Shown here piece after piece: positions 1 to 14,547 of a DNA stretch of 64,000 nt (position 1 is the stretch's first letter; the number at the start of each line of letters is the position of its first letter). The stretch is from Patagioenas fasciata. Lineage: Eukaryota; Chordata; Aves; Columbiformes; Columbidae. Under the pieces are notes generated by a model. It saw only the letters and a list, made by a program, of their open reading frames with translations. It made no database searches and was not told where the DNA came from. The position numbers and the translations under genes were made by a program. The DNA is taken from contig NC_092525.1 in NCBI RefSeq assembly GCF_037038585.1, positions 24,386,867-24,450,866 on the forward strand, given 5' to 3'.

Positions 1-3000
1 GCCAAAGCAAGAGCCATGCAGGTCACATCCATTTTCCAGTTCCAGAGAAATAGATGCTGCTCCAGTGGGACTCATGCTAGACAAAAGGAGGAACTCATCC
101 CACAAAAGCCGTAACCCACCACAATGACTTTATACTTGGCCAATATAAATGCAACTCAGTTCCTGTTTCTGGATATCTTCCTCCCAAAATTTTACTGCAA
201 TTGTCTATTTTTATGTGATTGCTGAGGATGAGCCTGTATGTTCAGTAATTCAGGGTTGTTTTCTCTCTAGCAGCCCACGTGCAGAGGGCATGCAGTTATG
301 GCATGGGAAGAAGCAGCCAGGCAGGCAGGGAGGCTGAGGGGCAGCTGATGAGGCAGGAGAACATCTCCAAATGCTGAGGATCACCTGGGTAGGGCAGGAG
401 CTGCCTCTCCTATGCATTGAAAGACCCACGGGGAGTCAGAGGGGTACTCACAGGTGGCACTGTCGCAGGTGGGGAACAGGCTGTGCCCTTGCCAGTTTCA
501 CTTCTGCTGAGGCCCGATACGGTAGGGCAGACCAGTAGAAAAAAAATATTCCCACCTATATTTTTTCAAATTACAAGTAGTTTCTCATATTGTTTTCAAA
601 ACAGAACCAAGGTGGTTGAGACTCAGGGGCTACCACTGCGAATAGTGGAATGTGGCCAAGTTCAAAGCTGTTTGTGGGGTCAGGTACTCTGTGCCTGTGG
701 GTACCTGGGCTCGCAGGGGGGTCCTGTATCACAGGACCAGTGCCAAAGTTTGCTTTGTAGTGAGTAGAAAGAGGTACATGTAGTGGGAGAGAAGACCCAA
801 ATCAGCTCTGCTGGGAGCTGGCTGATCACCAGGAGCCCTTTCACATCTCAGGTGTTTTCCAAGGCTGGCTCCCCAGGAAGGATTCAGGATGCTGCAGGGC
901 ACACGCTCCCCACTGGGCTCCTGCTGCCCCGCTTACCAAGGAAAGGCCCACCCCTGCCTTACGGGCTGAGCAGGTCCGGGATTTCCCAGGCAGCAGGATG
1001 ATGCATCCTGTCTCCCTGCCCCCTCCAAGGGCATAGCGCAAGCTGCAAGCGAGGGCTTCATGCAGCAGAGGCTCAAGCGAGCAGGCTCAAAGACACTCTC
1101 CCATGTCACCTCCTCGCTTTCCTTCTGGGCCTTGCAGGGATCTGGAATGGAAATGTGTCTCCTTTGCTGTGTCCTGGTCCTGAGCCACAGATGGAGGTGA
1201 TGCTCTTGTCCATGAGAGACTGGCTGTGGGCTGTATCTGTGGGGAAGATGGCACACACGCCATCTCCAAACCATTGCCAAGGGTGCTGTGCAACACACAC
1301 GCAGGCTGTGACCACACGGCTCGCTGCAGGGGAAGCGGTTCAGCCGCTACAGCCATAGCTGCCTGCCCAGGCTGATGCTTTGCTCCCTCTTGGCGTGCTT
1401 GGCCGTGCCATGGGCAAGCTGTTGTGCAGGGGGCAGGGTGTGATGCCAGTGGCACTGGAAATGCCAGGTGTGGATGGGACCCATGGTGACAGGGGCTGTA
1501 CATGCTGCATGGGGAGGTGGGTGCTGTCAGAGGTGGACAGATGCCCCAAGGCCTAGCCTCTGCAGAGCCCCAGGGCCAAGACCAGGCTGTGCCATGCATG
1601 GTGTCCCCAGGGAGTGCCCAGGACCCAACAGAGTGAGGCCCTGGGGACAGAGGGTGCAAGGGATGCCCCCGTCACCAGCATGCCGCAACCCCCCTGCACA
1701 GAGGCAAATGTGTTGTTTTCAGCAGAGGCTCCCGCCCCAGCCTGTTTCCCTCCTTGTGCAATGTCCCAGCAAACCGCAGAGGAACCGAGTCACCCTGACA
1801 GCCCGCCCAGCTCAGCTGCCACCAGTGATACAGCAAGCACCTTCCTAGGGAGCCCCCCTGCTCCCCATTCCTCTTGCCCCCCCGTCCTGGGGAGGGCTCA
1901 CCGGAGCAAGGAGGCAGCTGGCGGCACCCCTGTGAGAACGTGGCGTGGTGCCTGTGGGGACCCACACCTCACTGGGGTGTAGCCCCACTCCTGCCACCCC
2001 CCACCCCACCCTGGGGACCAGGGCAGCTCTCCTCAGGTCCTGCAATGCCTTGGTGAGTGGAAGCTTTGGAGGCAACTCCTGCACATGGGCAGGGGACAGG
2101 TCCCCCTCACCACAGGTCCCCAGGGGGTTTTTGACCCAAAGGGTGTCCCCAGGCTATAGGGAGCCTTTGGGCATGTCTCCCAGCACGACGGCTGGCCTGC
2201 ACCCCCAGCAGCCAAACTGCCCTCCAACCACGCTGGAAGTGCCTGATAAAATCTATCTCACACTTTGGAAGTGTTTGGCCACAGGAAGATGTATTATCCA
2301 AGTACCACCCTGGCTTGGAGGGGGTGAGAAGGATGCAAGGACTAGCTGGGACCAGAGGGATTGCGATGGTTCCAATACAGTCCAGGGGCCATGGGACCCT
2401 GCACCCCCACCCACAGGGACTGCAGGACAGCTCAGGCTGTGGGGTGCAGAGGTAGTTTTGGGCAAACCACTCCTGCAAATGCCACCTGGTCCCTCGCAGA
2501 GACATTTCTTTGGTGTCAGTTATAGGACAGCTTTCTGCCTCTCACCTTTCCCCTACCACGCTGATGATAGAGCACCTTTTCACAGGGAACCACTGCCAGC
2601 TGGGTACCCCTGCCCATTCTGCCTGCCGGCTCCCTGACGCCTGGCAGCAGTAACACCCGCCTGGCACAGATAAGGGTTCACCAAACAGGATGCCACGGGT
2701 GTAGATAAAGCTGAGATTATCTCACTACTTTTGTGGTAAGGAGTAAACAAGCACCTCTGCCCACCCGGGGAATCCCAGGCAGTGCCTCTGTGCTGCCAGC
2801 AAGCTGGGGCACAGGGTGGGTACAGGATGCTGGGGTGCAGCTCCAGAGGTGCAGCCATGCAGGCATCCCTTGCCCTAAGCCAGAGCAGAAGTACCCTGTG
2901 TGCAGATCTGCTCCTGGGAACTGTGACTGCTCTGCCTGCACTCTGACCAGCTCCCCACAGCACTGTGCATCCCTGGAAAGCTGGGATGGGCCACCAAACC

Positions 3001-4573
3001 TGACAGCCCCTCCCTTGATGGCACCCATCTTCCTGTCACAAGAGCAATACCTAAAGGTGTCATGCTGGCTCGGCACAGGGGCAACCCAGGCATTGGAGGC
3101 ATTGGCAGCTGATGGAGCAGGCCACCAGCACTTTGGACATCACCAGTGCTTTTGTCATATGTCTGGTTTAATGCAGAAATTTCAATATTCTCCTGTCTCA
3201 CAAAACAAGCCCAGAGACAGATTCCTCTGTTTGTCACCTCCAGCATCCCCTGCGCGCCATTGCCTGCTCCTCTCCCCTCCTGTCCAGCTCTTTGCAGCAT
3301 GGGTGAGCTCTGTCCTCCTCTGCTTCTCCTCGCTGGGGCCAGCAGATTAGCATACTCAGCCCCGAGAGCCATGTCTCCAGCCAGGGCCAGCCACCACAGA
3401 GCAAACAATGTCCTTGCCTCTGGCCAGGAAATCCTGTGGCACCCCCTTTGTCAGGCACTGAGCTCAGCTGCCTTTTACCCCAAGACAGAAGCATCCTTGA
3501 GGGCGTTCTTCACCTTTTGGCAGGCCAGGGCTAAGCTTTCCTCTTCTCATTCTCACCTCCCTGTTTCAGCACTGCTGGCAGTTTGATGCTTTCTCCCTGG
3601 GATCTCGATTATCTTCCTGCTCCAAGAAGTTTGTGTCCTGTGACTTGCCAATCTATTTAAATTGCTGATTTATTTTCTGCAGGTAGGGCAGGCTCTGGCA
3701 CAACATGCATATTAAGGTCTTTTTTACATCTCAAACACTTTGCTTTTTTGGAAACTATAAACTGCCCTGTCCATGCTGCCTGTGACGTTGCAAACCACTG
3801 GGCTTTGCCCTGTACGGCGACCCCAAGGACAGGGTAGCCCTGTCTGAATTGCCTCTGCCTTGGCCATCCAGCTCTTCGCACACAGGGTTGGTGATGCTTG
3901 CTGGTGTTGTCTCTCTCTAACAGTTCTGACTTTCGGGGCAAGCCCCTGCAAGAAAAAAACAAAAGCTAAAATAACAACGGGAAGGATGTTCCTAAGCATT
4001 TGTTGTCACATTTGAAATGAATTCCTCATCCTCTGACCTCTCGCAGCTCTGCTTTAGGAGCAAGATGGTTACAAACACTGTTTTAACTGTGATTAGGCCA
4101 TGGGCAGAGGGGTCCAAGCTCTTTCATAGCTGAGCAGCAAAAGCAAAAGGTCTTTTCTGCACTTTTCTGCTAGGACATGGCGAGGCAACATAGGGAGTGC
4201 TTTCCTAGCTTCTTTGATCCTTGAAAAGAAAGGACTGTTTTGCAGAGAGGCATTTTGGGTGGACTCACCCACCTGAGAGGAGCCAAGGCAGGACCTTCTT
4301 CTTCCACCCCATACCTGCTGCTCTACCAGGTACTCGGCCACCCCGGCCCCACACTGTTACCGTACCTGGCTCCTCGGGGGAGAGCAGCGTGCAGGGGGCA
4401 GCTTCCCGGGCTGCCTGGCTCCAACCACAGCTGCCGTCCCTCCTCTGCTGCCTCTGGTGCTGTCACACTGTTGTCACACAAAGGCTTCACAGTGCCCAGC
4501 GAGAACTAGAAGCCTGCTTTTTCTCTCTGGGTGTTGACATTCTTCAGCAGAGGCGTGGGGCCAGGAGCAGTGT
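1..4573. other. Left flank with no supported gene
   Basis: This GC-rich stretch contains many overlapping open frames on both strands, but none has recognisable protein motifs, plausible splice sites joining frames, or a reading frame better than its antisense shadow. The frames are rich in Pro, Gly, Ala, Cys, Trp and Ser, as expected from random translation of GC-rich DNA. A possible polyadenylation signal for the minus-strand PI-PLC gene lies at 3669-3674. Otherwise I see nothing specific. Confidence 0.5.
3669..3674 (-). terminator. Possible polyadenylation signal of the PI-PLC gene
   Basis: The minus strand reads AATAAA here, about 0.9 kb beyond the stop codon of the PI-PLC gene. It is the only canonical signal I noticed in the region immediately downstream, so the assignment is by position only. 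Confidence 0.3.
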
Positions 4574-5770
4574 CTATCCTAATGGACACAGGTGGAGGCA
4601 GTGAGTGGAGCTGTGCTCATTGTGGCACCCATCCCCTCTGCTGCAGGGATGCTGTGGGGATGTGGTACCTGTCCTCTCTGCCGCGGCGGTGCTGTGGGGA
4701 TGTGGTACCTGTCCTCTCTGCCGCGGCGGTGCTGTGGGGATGTGGTACCTGTCCTCTCTGCCGCGGCGGTGCTGTGGGGATGTGGTACCTGTCCTCTCTG
4801 CCGCGGCGGTGCTGTGGGGATGTGGTACCTGTCCTCTCTGCTGCGGCGGTGCTGTGGGGATGTGGTACCTGTCCTCTCTGCCGTGGTAGTGCTGTGGGGT
4901 TGTTGGGAGGTTGCTGGGGGATGCTGTGATGTGTCCACTGGCATGCAGGGAATTGCTCTCCACAATAAGCTGGATGAGTCCTGCCCCAGGGAAGTCCATG
5001 ATGACTACTCCCCAGCAGACGGGCTGCCCCCTCCGGTGCTGCAGATGCTGGTAGCAGCGGGGGTTCACGAAGCGGGCCACCTCCTCAGGACAGGTGAAGA
5101 CCCCATTGCCAGAGCAGAAGGTGAGGTGCATGGTTGTGGTGTCCCCACTGGCCACCCTCTCCAGGTGCCGCTGGGCCCGTGCCCACTTGCGCTCCAGAGA
5201 GAGTACGTTCCAGGCATCACTGATGCTCAGCTGCTCATAGGGGATGCCCAGCACCTCCTGTGCCAGCGCCTCCAGCACCACAATCTTCCCCCGCACCTGG
5301 CCCAGTGTTGGCACCTCCTCCTGGCACCAGACATGGCCCTGTCCCTCCTCCAGCAAGCAGCGGCGCAGCTGGGCAGCAAAACCGGGCCGAGAGAAGATGG
5401 GCAGCTCCTCCTTGATGCGCATGAGCACGGCCTCACTGGGGTGGGCATGGAGGAAGCGCAGGGTGCGACGCAGGACGCCCCGCAGGCTGGCCCGCTGGAA
5501 GGTGCAGAGGTGGTAGACCTGGAGCTCACCTCGCACCAGCTTGCAGCGCACATCCAGGAAGCGAATGCCAGCTGCCAGCTGGGCCTCCAGCTCCCAGCTC
5601 TGGCATCGCAGGCGCCGACCGCCGAACAGGCTGAGGGAGTCATGGGTGCCAGGAACGGAGAGGCAGGAGAGGGGCAGGGCATCAGGGAGCCCTGCCATCC
5701 AGTCGGGGAAGCAGGCTGTCGGCTGGGGCGTGCAATCGAATGCCACTCTGTGCTGGCACTGTGCCTCCAT
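4574..5770 (-). CDS. PI-PLC X-domain protein of bacterial type, with repeat-encoded tail
   Basis: This single open exon of 398 codons resembles 1-phosphatidylinositol phosphodiesterase. Members of the family cleave phosphatidylinositol to diacylglycerol and inositol cyclic phosphate. The X domain covers about residues 25-273. Five residues match the catalytic set of Bacillus PI-PLC: His43 in PGTHDS, Asp73 and Arg75 in FLDVR, His87 in VYHLC, and Asp259 in IMDFPG. The usual late motifs (HPSEAVLM, LGQVRGKIVVL, FVNP, LIQLIVESN) are in order, and the domain length of ~250 residues fits. Family proteins normally end near LIVESN. Here the frame continues for about 125 residues through a 40-bp minisatellite, giving a Pro/Thr/His/Arg-rich tail, so the true C-terminus is doubtful. 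I see no signal peptide or membrane segment. The first Met is only ~24 residues before the domain, and a 5' non-coding exon is possible. The gene is divergent from the HTATIP2-like gene. It differs from PLCXD1-3 in being closest to the bacterial layout. Confidence 0.8.
   Translation of the reverse strand: MEAQCQHRVAFDCTPQPTACFPDWMAGLPDALPLSCLSVPGTHDSLSLFGGRRLRCQSWELEAQLAAGIRFLDVRCKLVRGELQVYHLCTFQRASLRGVLRRTLRFLHAHPSEAVLMRIKEELPIFSRPGFAAQLRRCLLEEGQGHVWCQEEVPTLGQVRGKIVVLEALAQEVLGIPYEQLSISDAWNVLSLERKWARAQRHLERVASGDTTTMHLTFCSGNGVFTCPEEVARFVNPRCYQHLQHRRGQPVCWGVVIMDFPGAGLIQLIVESNSLHASGHITASPSNLPTTPQHYHGREDRYHIPTAPPQQRGQVPHPHSTAAAERTGTTSPQHRRGREDRYHIPTAPPRQRGQVPHPHSTAAAERTGTTSPQHPCSRGDGCHNEHSSTHCLHLCPLG
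4641..4899. repeat. 40-bp minisatellite, about 6.5 units
   Basis: Six head-to-tail 40-bp units run from 4641 to 4880, with a decaying half unit to about 4899. Units two to five (4681-4840) are identical, the first differs in its first ten bases, and the sixth has one change. Each unit carries CCGCGG and GGTACC. No stop codon occurs in the unit in any of the six frames. It lies inside the 3' part of the PI-PLC open frame, so three units make one 40-residue protein period. Confidence 0.97.
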
Positions 5771-6599
5771 GCCAGCAGAAGAGTGGGTGCCTCAGCACCT
5801 GGCTCGCCCCACCAAGCCCTGATGTGGAGGAGAAGCAGACTACAAGCAGTGGGAGTGCTGCATGGCCCCAACGCATCCTGATCCCACCCCTCCCTCAGGC
5901 GCTCATCCCACTACCCCCAAACCCCAGTATGTCCCAGCCTCCCCCTCCTGCACCCACCTGGGTTTGCCTGTGGCTGCGGGGTGCAACCCACCGGATGGGG
6001 TGCGTGGCCGTGGGTGCCGGCAGCACACTGGCAGGTGGAGCAGGATGCTGGCCATTAACCTGGTGACACTTATGACGTATGTCCTGCCTTGCATGTGCAT
6101 CAGGGATTCATCCCCAGCCTTTGGTCAAGGGGAATGCTCAGCAAACACAGCAGGCTGGAAAATTGCCTGGTTGATCCCAAAACCAGACACTCAGCCTCTG
6201 CACCTCCCTGCCCAGGAATCAGGACAAACCGGATTGGGGTGCTGTGGGGCCCCCTCACACCGCCTGTGGGACCAGCTGCACAGAGCCCCGGGGTACCCAC
6301 GCACCCACCCCAGAGCCATGCCCAGGGTTAGCTCCTGGTCGGATCTGGCCCCCTGGTGATAATTGTCATCGTCCCTTACAGCGGTACAATGTCCAGGCAG
6401 GAATCTGGAGCAGGGGGGCTGTGCTTGCCAGCACACCCCAGGACCTGCTCAGCGAGGGTTCCCCGGGGAAGTGGGCTCCAACCCCTCACTCCTCAGGCAC
6501 CGGAGGCTTCTCCCGGCGGGCAGGGCAGCTGTCACCGCTGGGGTGTGAACCCCACGGCTGTGGCTGGGTCTGGAGCTGGTGCCCAGGTGGGCTGCTCAC

Positions 6600-9302
<2,703 letters not shown>

Positions 9303-9575
9303 TGCAGAGAGATGGGCAGGAAAGAGCTTGATCACCATTCAGATGCTCTTCTGGGCTGAGGATGAGGGCACAGGTGGGAGAGGAGTGGGGTGCTTGCATT
9401 GCTGATGTGGAAATAGGGGTGTGCTTCCTTGCATGGCAGCTGATTCCATCAAGTGATCAAAAATGCGGGTGCTGGTTGGTGGGTGAGGAGTAATAGTGTT
9501 CTCCTGCCTGGATCCAGCATGCCAGTCTGGGTAAAAAGTGGTGTAATCCAGGCAATTTCTTGAATTCAGGCCTTA

Positions 9576-9581
9576 AATAAA
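9576..9581 (+). terminator. Polyadenylation signal of the HTATIP2-like gene
   Basis: AATAAA stands 274 bases after the stop codon and is followed within 15-40 bases by a GT-rich stretch, the normal arrangement of a vertebrate cleavage site. This implies a 3' UTR of about 0.3 kb. Confidence 0.75.
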
Positions 9582-9619
9582 TTCCTGTGCCCGGTTTGTT
9601 TGTGCTTTGTGTTGAAATT

Positions 9620-12600
9620 GTGCCTGCCACTTGCACGTCACTAGCCCAACCACATCTGTTCACAGATAGCATCTTTTGGTGACACTTCAAGGAACATGTG
9701 GGCAAGTGGCCATGCTGTAGATGGACAGAGAAAAGCAGGAACAGCAAGTGCCCATGCTGGGACTGCACCCCAGAGAGCACCCAGTGGCACCAGTGCCACT
9801 TGAATAGCGGAGCTCCTGGGAGCTCAGCAGAAGTTTTTGACCCTTCCTGGGTTGCTGGCTCTGCCCACAGTCTATGCAAACATACAACATGTAGCTTGTC
9901 CTCACTGGTCTGCTCCAGGTTCACAGGGGCTGCTCCAGGGACACTGGTGTTCAAATCCAGGCTGATGCTTCAGTAGCATAAACACCACATAAATACTTGC
10001 CTTGACTTGAAAACACTTGTCACCGCTGGCTCCTCTGGGCCCTGCTTGTAGACACAAGTGAACCAGAGCTCAACCCTGTTCCCAAGGGTGCTCTGTGTCT
10101 GCAAGATGTGAGACCAGCCCCGTGCGCATCTCAGTGTGGGTTTGTCCGTGGTCCATGCTGCTAGGGTGCTGGGAGGGGAGCAGGTCACTGCTGTGGGCAC
10201 AGAGCAAGCGTGAGGAGCCTGCCATGTCCCAGCGACAGCCCTGAACATTCTCAGACATTGTGCTCAGGGTCAAGGAACTTGGCAGCTCCACAGCTGGGAT
10301 GCAGGACTTACGTGACTTCCGAATTCCCAGCTGGCCAGGGTCCCAGTGCTCTGAGTAATGCTGCTTTCCAGGGTTTTCTCCTATTCAACCTCACCCGTGG
10401 CTCCTGTGTCAGTGACTTGGATGTGGCAAGTGGAGGGATCCTCCATCTCCTTCCTTCTACGCAAGTGTTTTAGTTATTGGGCTGGACCTCAGAAGCTTGG
10501 TGGATGCAGTGAGATGCTGTAACCCCACGCTGTGTGCTAATGGGGACCAAAGGGAGGGCTGTACCTGAAAAACACAACCATGCTTGGGGCTTAGTTCAAA
10601 GGTAACAAATGAGGGGCCACAGAGCTGTAATTAGTGATCAGACTGTCCTGGTGAGAGCAAAAGCCATGCCTTTAGAGTAATATTTAATGTCAAAAGGGAA
10701 ATGAGAGGTAGGCTGGTCAGGAATGTCACACAAGTATCTGAGGGGCGTTGAACTTACGTGGCACACAAAGGCTGTTCAGACATGCAGCATTGGAAGACAT
10801 AGGTGTAAATGTACACCAGCGCTCTAAGAGATTGTTTTAAAAAGGCAATGTGCTTTTACTGGGGAGTGGAAATGAATACCTGAAGTGATAAGACCTTAAA
10901 AGAAGTGAAAATTGCATACAGATGAGAGAAGAAAAAAAGAACACGAGCTCTGGAAAGTTACAGGTGAAAGTCAGGCTACAGAAGACTTGAGGAAAGCATC
11001 CTAAAGGTATAAAAATTAACCATGACTATGTGAGAAGCAAAAAGTTCTCCAGAGAGCCTTGGGGACAGGATGTGATCAGGCTTTCTAAGAAGAAAAGGCC
11101 CATTTGAGAGAGCCTTGGTGAGTTACTTGCATTGGCCTTTGCTGTGAAGGAACACATACTAGTATCATTCCTCAGGGGACAAATATTTGCATCACTGTTC
11201 CAAAGTGTGGGGGTGGGGGTGGGTGGGGAGGAAAAGGAATAAGGGTATTTTTAACCCAATTTTTAGAACACATGGTTAAAAATCTGCCAGAAGGAACACT
11301 CCGATGAACTGCCAAATACTCACCTGAGTGAGAATTAGCGATCCCTTTATCAAAAAGTCAATGTTGTTAAATATGATGCTAATTTTTAAAAAAGTTCCAG
11401 TGGGAACCAGGAAACTGCAAAGCAGCGAGGCTGCCTTCTATAAAAGGCAAGTTGCTAGAAAGGATAATAAACTCTTGAAATAACAGGGCCCAGGATAAAT
11501 CTGGTGTAATGAGAAACTCCACGTGGCTTTTGAGGGCCCAGTTGCAAGACACAAACCTAGAGCACTCTTGCGGGAAACCAGCCATGGCATACACAAAACA
11601 ATCTGGTCCTCAGAGTGCACTCAGATCTCCAAAAAACCTCTCCCAGAAGGGCTCTTAAACAAATTAAGCTGTCGTGGGAAGAAAAGGAAGATCTGGGTAG
11701 TTTCTTACTGGAAATATTTTCTTAGCACTCTAAAGCCTTGAAATGGACAAAACAAACATTTCTTACTGGACAAAGGCCTGCAGAAAATACAACCTATTTC
11801 TGTGTAATCCTTATTTCTTTTTCAGTGTTTCAGAGAAGTTTCTGCTAAAATGCACAACTGCAATCCCAGCACATGGTGTAGTTTCCTTATCACCCTCTTG
11901 CACAGCGTTTCAGCACTCATTTTGGACCTCAGTTTCCCCAACTTGCTCTGTGCATTTGTTAAACTCCCACCCTGCCCGAAGCAGCTCTCTCTTTCCAGAG
12001 GCAACAGCCCTGGCTGCAGCTGGAAGGGGAGCACATACGGATGCTCAGTGGCTGCTGGACAAGCATTTGCACAAACTGCCTGACCCCACAGATCCAAGCT
12101 CCCCTAGGATTTCAATGCTAATTTTATTACTGAAGATTAATGAGAAAAAACATTATCTGTGTTCCCAATGGCTCGGCAGCCAACTGAGAGGCTGCGGGGG
12201 TTCCCCACGCGGTACCACAGCCCCTCCTTGCCCCGGAGCTGTGAGAACCATCAGCACCTCTCACCCACCCCTCACTGTCACCCACTCTCGTCCGTGCCAG
12301 GAGGAGCCAGCACCCCACAAACGGCACCTCACCTTCAAAGGAGCTTAACAAAGCAGCCACTGAGCTGGCAGGCACTGACCTGGCACTTGGGACACCCTGG
12401 TGACAACCCTGCTAGAAAACGAATGACCCTGGCACACTCTGGCCCTCAGGGCAGCTGTCATAGCCTAGCAGAGATGCTGAGCTTGCAAGGCTGTAGTCCC
12501 TAGGAGAGTGGGGGGCTGCACATCAGCTGCTGGCAGGTGGGGCAGTTGGGCTCTGGGCATCCTCAAACTGGCCTGAGGCACCTCTGTGCTAATAACAGAG

Positions 12601-14340
12601 CTTCCCTCCGACTCTTCTGTGAAAATGGCAAAGTGATAGTCTGTGAAAGAGTAAAGTACCTCCATCCTCTGTGGCTGCTGTTGTTTTCTTCCTCTCTCTG
12701 CAAGGAATGGGCGGGCTGGTGAGCATGTCAATGCCAGGCAGAGAGAAGGGGCAGGCCCCCCCAACCCCAGGTCTGGTACCCCTCCTTGCATGCACCTGGG
12801 AGCCTCTAATCAGCCCAAGCCCAGGCAAATGTCATTTGAGCATCTCATCCTCTGAAATTTTAGGGCGCACTTTTTTTCATTCAATTTCCATTACAAACCA
12901 GTAAAAAGCTAACCCAGGCTCTCCAGGGAGACATGGTTTCTAGCAGATTTCTGTCTTTCCATTGCTGTACTCGCACGCTGAAATACAAATGCCAGCTTGC
13001 TGCATAATCGCAGAACAGCAGGAGAAAGGATCATAAAGCAGGTCCAAAGTCCATCCAGGAGCCAGAGCCAGGCATACCTCTGATACTGCTCAGAGAAGAA
13101 AAACAGGGCTCAGGGCTGAGCTTAAATGTAGCCCCAGGCTGAGGGAGTAAATGGGGCTGGTCAGGGCAGTTAAGGCCATTAGAGCCCTTGGGGTGTGGAC
13201 AGCAAAGTCTGCTGTTCCCAGCTCGGAGCTGTGGATGTTAAACAAGGCACTCAGATGCACATTTTCACAGTCACCCAGGCAGCTGAGGTGAGGGCTGGGC
13301 ATGTGGCACATTTCCAGGGTGAACCCTGAGCCCATGCCTGAGCAGGGTGCCCAGGCTGGGGTGGGGTGGCAGCCACACACCCTCCGCATGTGCCTGTGCT
13401 GGAGTGGGTGTAATTGCACCCATGTGGGGTGACAAAGACCTGTGGGGAGCCACCAAGCCAGGGCTTTGGCTGCAGAGCCTCTCGGAGACAGGCTGGTCTC
13501 CACGTTTGATGTGATTTGGCTCTCTGCAGGCAGTCTCACCCTCGGATTGACCCAACATTGTGCCTGGTTGCCTGGCTGATGCCAGGAGAAACTTGTGCCA
13601 CAGATGTCACAACCATAGGGAGGCACTGGCTCTGTGATTGCGAGTCATTGGAGCAATCAAAGACATCTTACCTGAGCAAACAGAAACACTGCAGCACTGC
13701 ACAGCAGCCAAGGTCTAGGTGAGGGAAAGGCTGCATCCCAGGGGGCAGAGCCATGTGGGGGCAGGGACAGGTCCCTGATCAGGCCCCAGTTCCCACCCTG
13801 TAGGCAGCTCTGGGCTCTGGCAGCTGTTTTACTGCCCTGAAGAAAGATGGAAAAAGGGTCCAAATTCTCCACATAACAAAAATCTGGGTGGGAATTCTTT
13901 TGGGCCTCAAAGTGTCACTGCCAGACAAAACCAGAACTTTCACTATGATTAAAAGGTTTTTTTCTTTTTTAAGCTTACATTCAAATGAATTTGTTCTGGA
14001 ACAGAAGTCACTGCTACTCACTAGCTGATAACCACTGTTGAAGCTGTAGATATCTTGACAGTACCTTTAAGTCAATAGCCTTTAAGTCAATAGCAAGACT
14101 TCTTGTAGGCACTTTAATGAAAGTGACATTTTTCATTGGAAAAAAACCTTGCTTGAAGGAAACATTTCTACCTGTCTCTTCTGAATATTGACCTGAAACC
14201 TGATATGTCATTAAGAAGAAAGCCTGTGGGCTTCCTGAAGCCCCCTAAACAGCAGCTTGGTCCTTCCAATTTGATTACCTCATCTTACTCCAGAAAAAAC
14301 ACGTTTTTCTTTTTTTCCTCCATGTGAACTTAGAAGAAAA
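9620..14340. other. Gene-free interval between the HTATIP2-like gene and RGS5
   Basis: I see no exon here. From about 10600 to 11730 the plus strand is purine-rich (A-rich with many AAG/GAA runs) and reads like a long-decayed retrotransposon or non-coding transcript, but I recognise no family. A short G-rich run lies near 11207-11230. One copy of a dispersed repeat is at about 13041-13215. Confidence 0.4.
13041..13215. repeat. Dispersed repeat, copy A
   Basis: This stretch is similar to 16908-17055 along its whole length. Shared blocks are GGTCCAA..TCCA/TATCCAGGAG, then a GCTTAAATG core, then a GGGCT..TCAGGGC..CATTAG segment. The core also matches 47160-47300. It looks like an old interspersed repeat. 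I do not recognise the family. Confidence 0.5.
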
Positions 14341-14363
14341 CAAAATCCAGAAGCCGCCGGGGC

Positions 14364-14430
14364 CAGCTGCGGCTGGACAGCCGGCATTGGTTACGGGGCT
14401 GGCGGGGGTCCAGCTCCAGGAGCTATATAG
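14364..14430 (+). promoter_or_regulatory. RGS5 core promoter
   Basis: An E-box (CAGCTG, 14364-14369), a forward ATTGG CCAAT-box core (14386-14390) and a TATATA box (14424-14429) lie in order in a short GC-rich patch. The TATA position predicts transcription starting near 14452-14458, giving a leader of only about 75-80 bases before the RGS5 start codon. Confidence 0.75.
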
Positions 14431-14457
14431 GAGCGAGAAGGGGGAGCTAGGCTGCAG

Positions 14458-14547
14458 ATGGAGCTGCTGTTGCCTGTCTTAGCCATTGCTCACACTTTTC
14501 TCACAGCCGAGGAAACTCACAGCCTGCCAAGATGTGCAAAGGATTAG
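14458..14547 (+). other. Upstream ORF overlapping the RGS5 start
   Basis: An ATG at 14458 opens a 29-codon frame that ends at TAG 14545-14547, inside RGS5 codon 5-6 and in another frame. The peptide begins MELLLPVLAIAH. If transcription starts before 14458 this frame would compete with RGS5 initiation. If it starts just after, it is absent from the mRNA. The TATA box puts the start right at this boundary. Confidence 0.4.

Noticed and set aside
1087-2637. Several 120-230 codon frames on both strands near 1-2.6 kb
   Set aside because: They overlap each other on both strands, have the composition of translated GC-rich DNA, and show no motifs or splice logic.
4641-4899. CRISPR-like regular repeats
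   Set aside because: The units are head to tail with no spacers, in a vertebrate gene: a minisatellite.
4592-5881. A 429-codon plus-strand open frame opposite the PI-PLC gene
   Set aside because: It is the antisense shadow of the PI-PLC exon and minisatellite. It has no family motifs, while the minus strand shows the full X domain.
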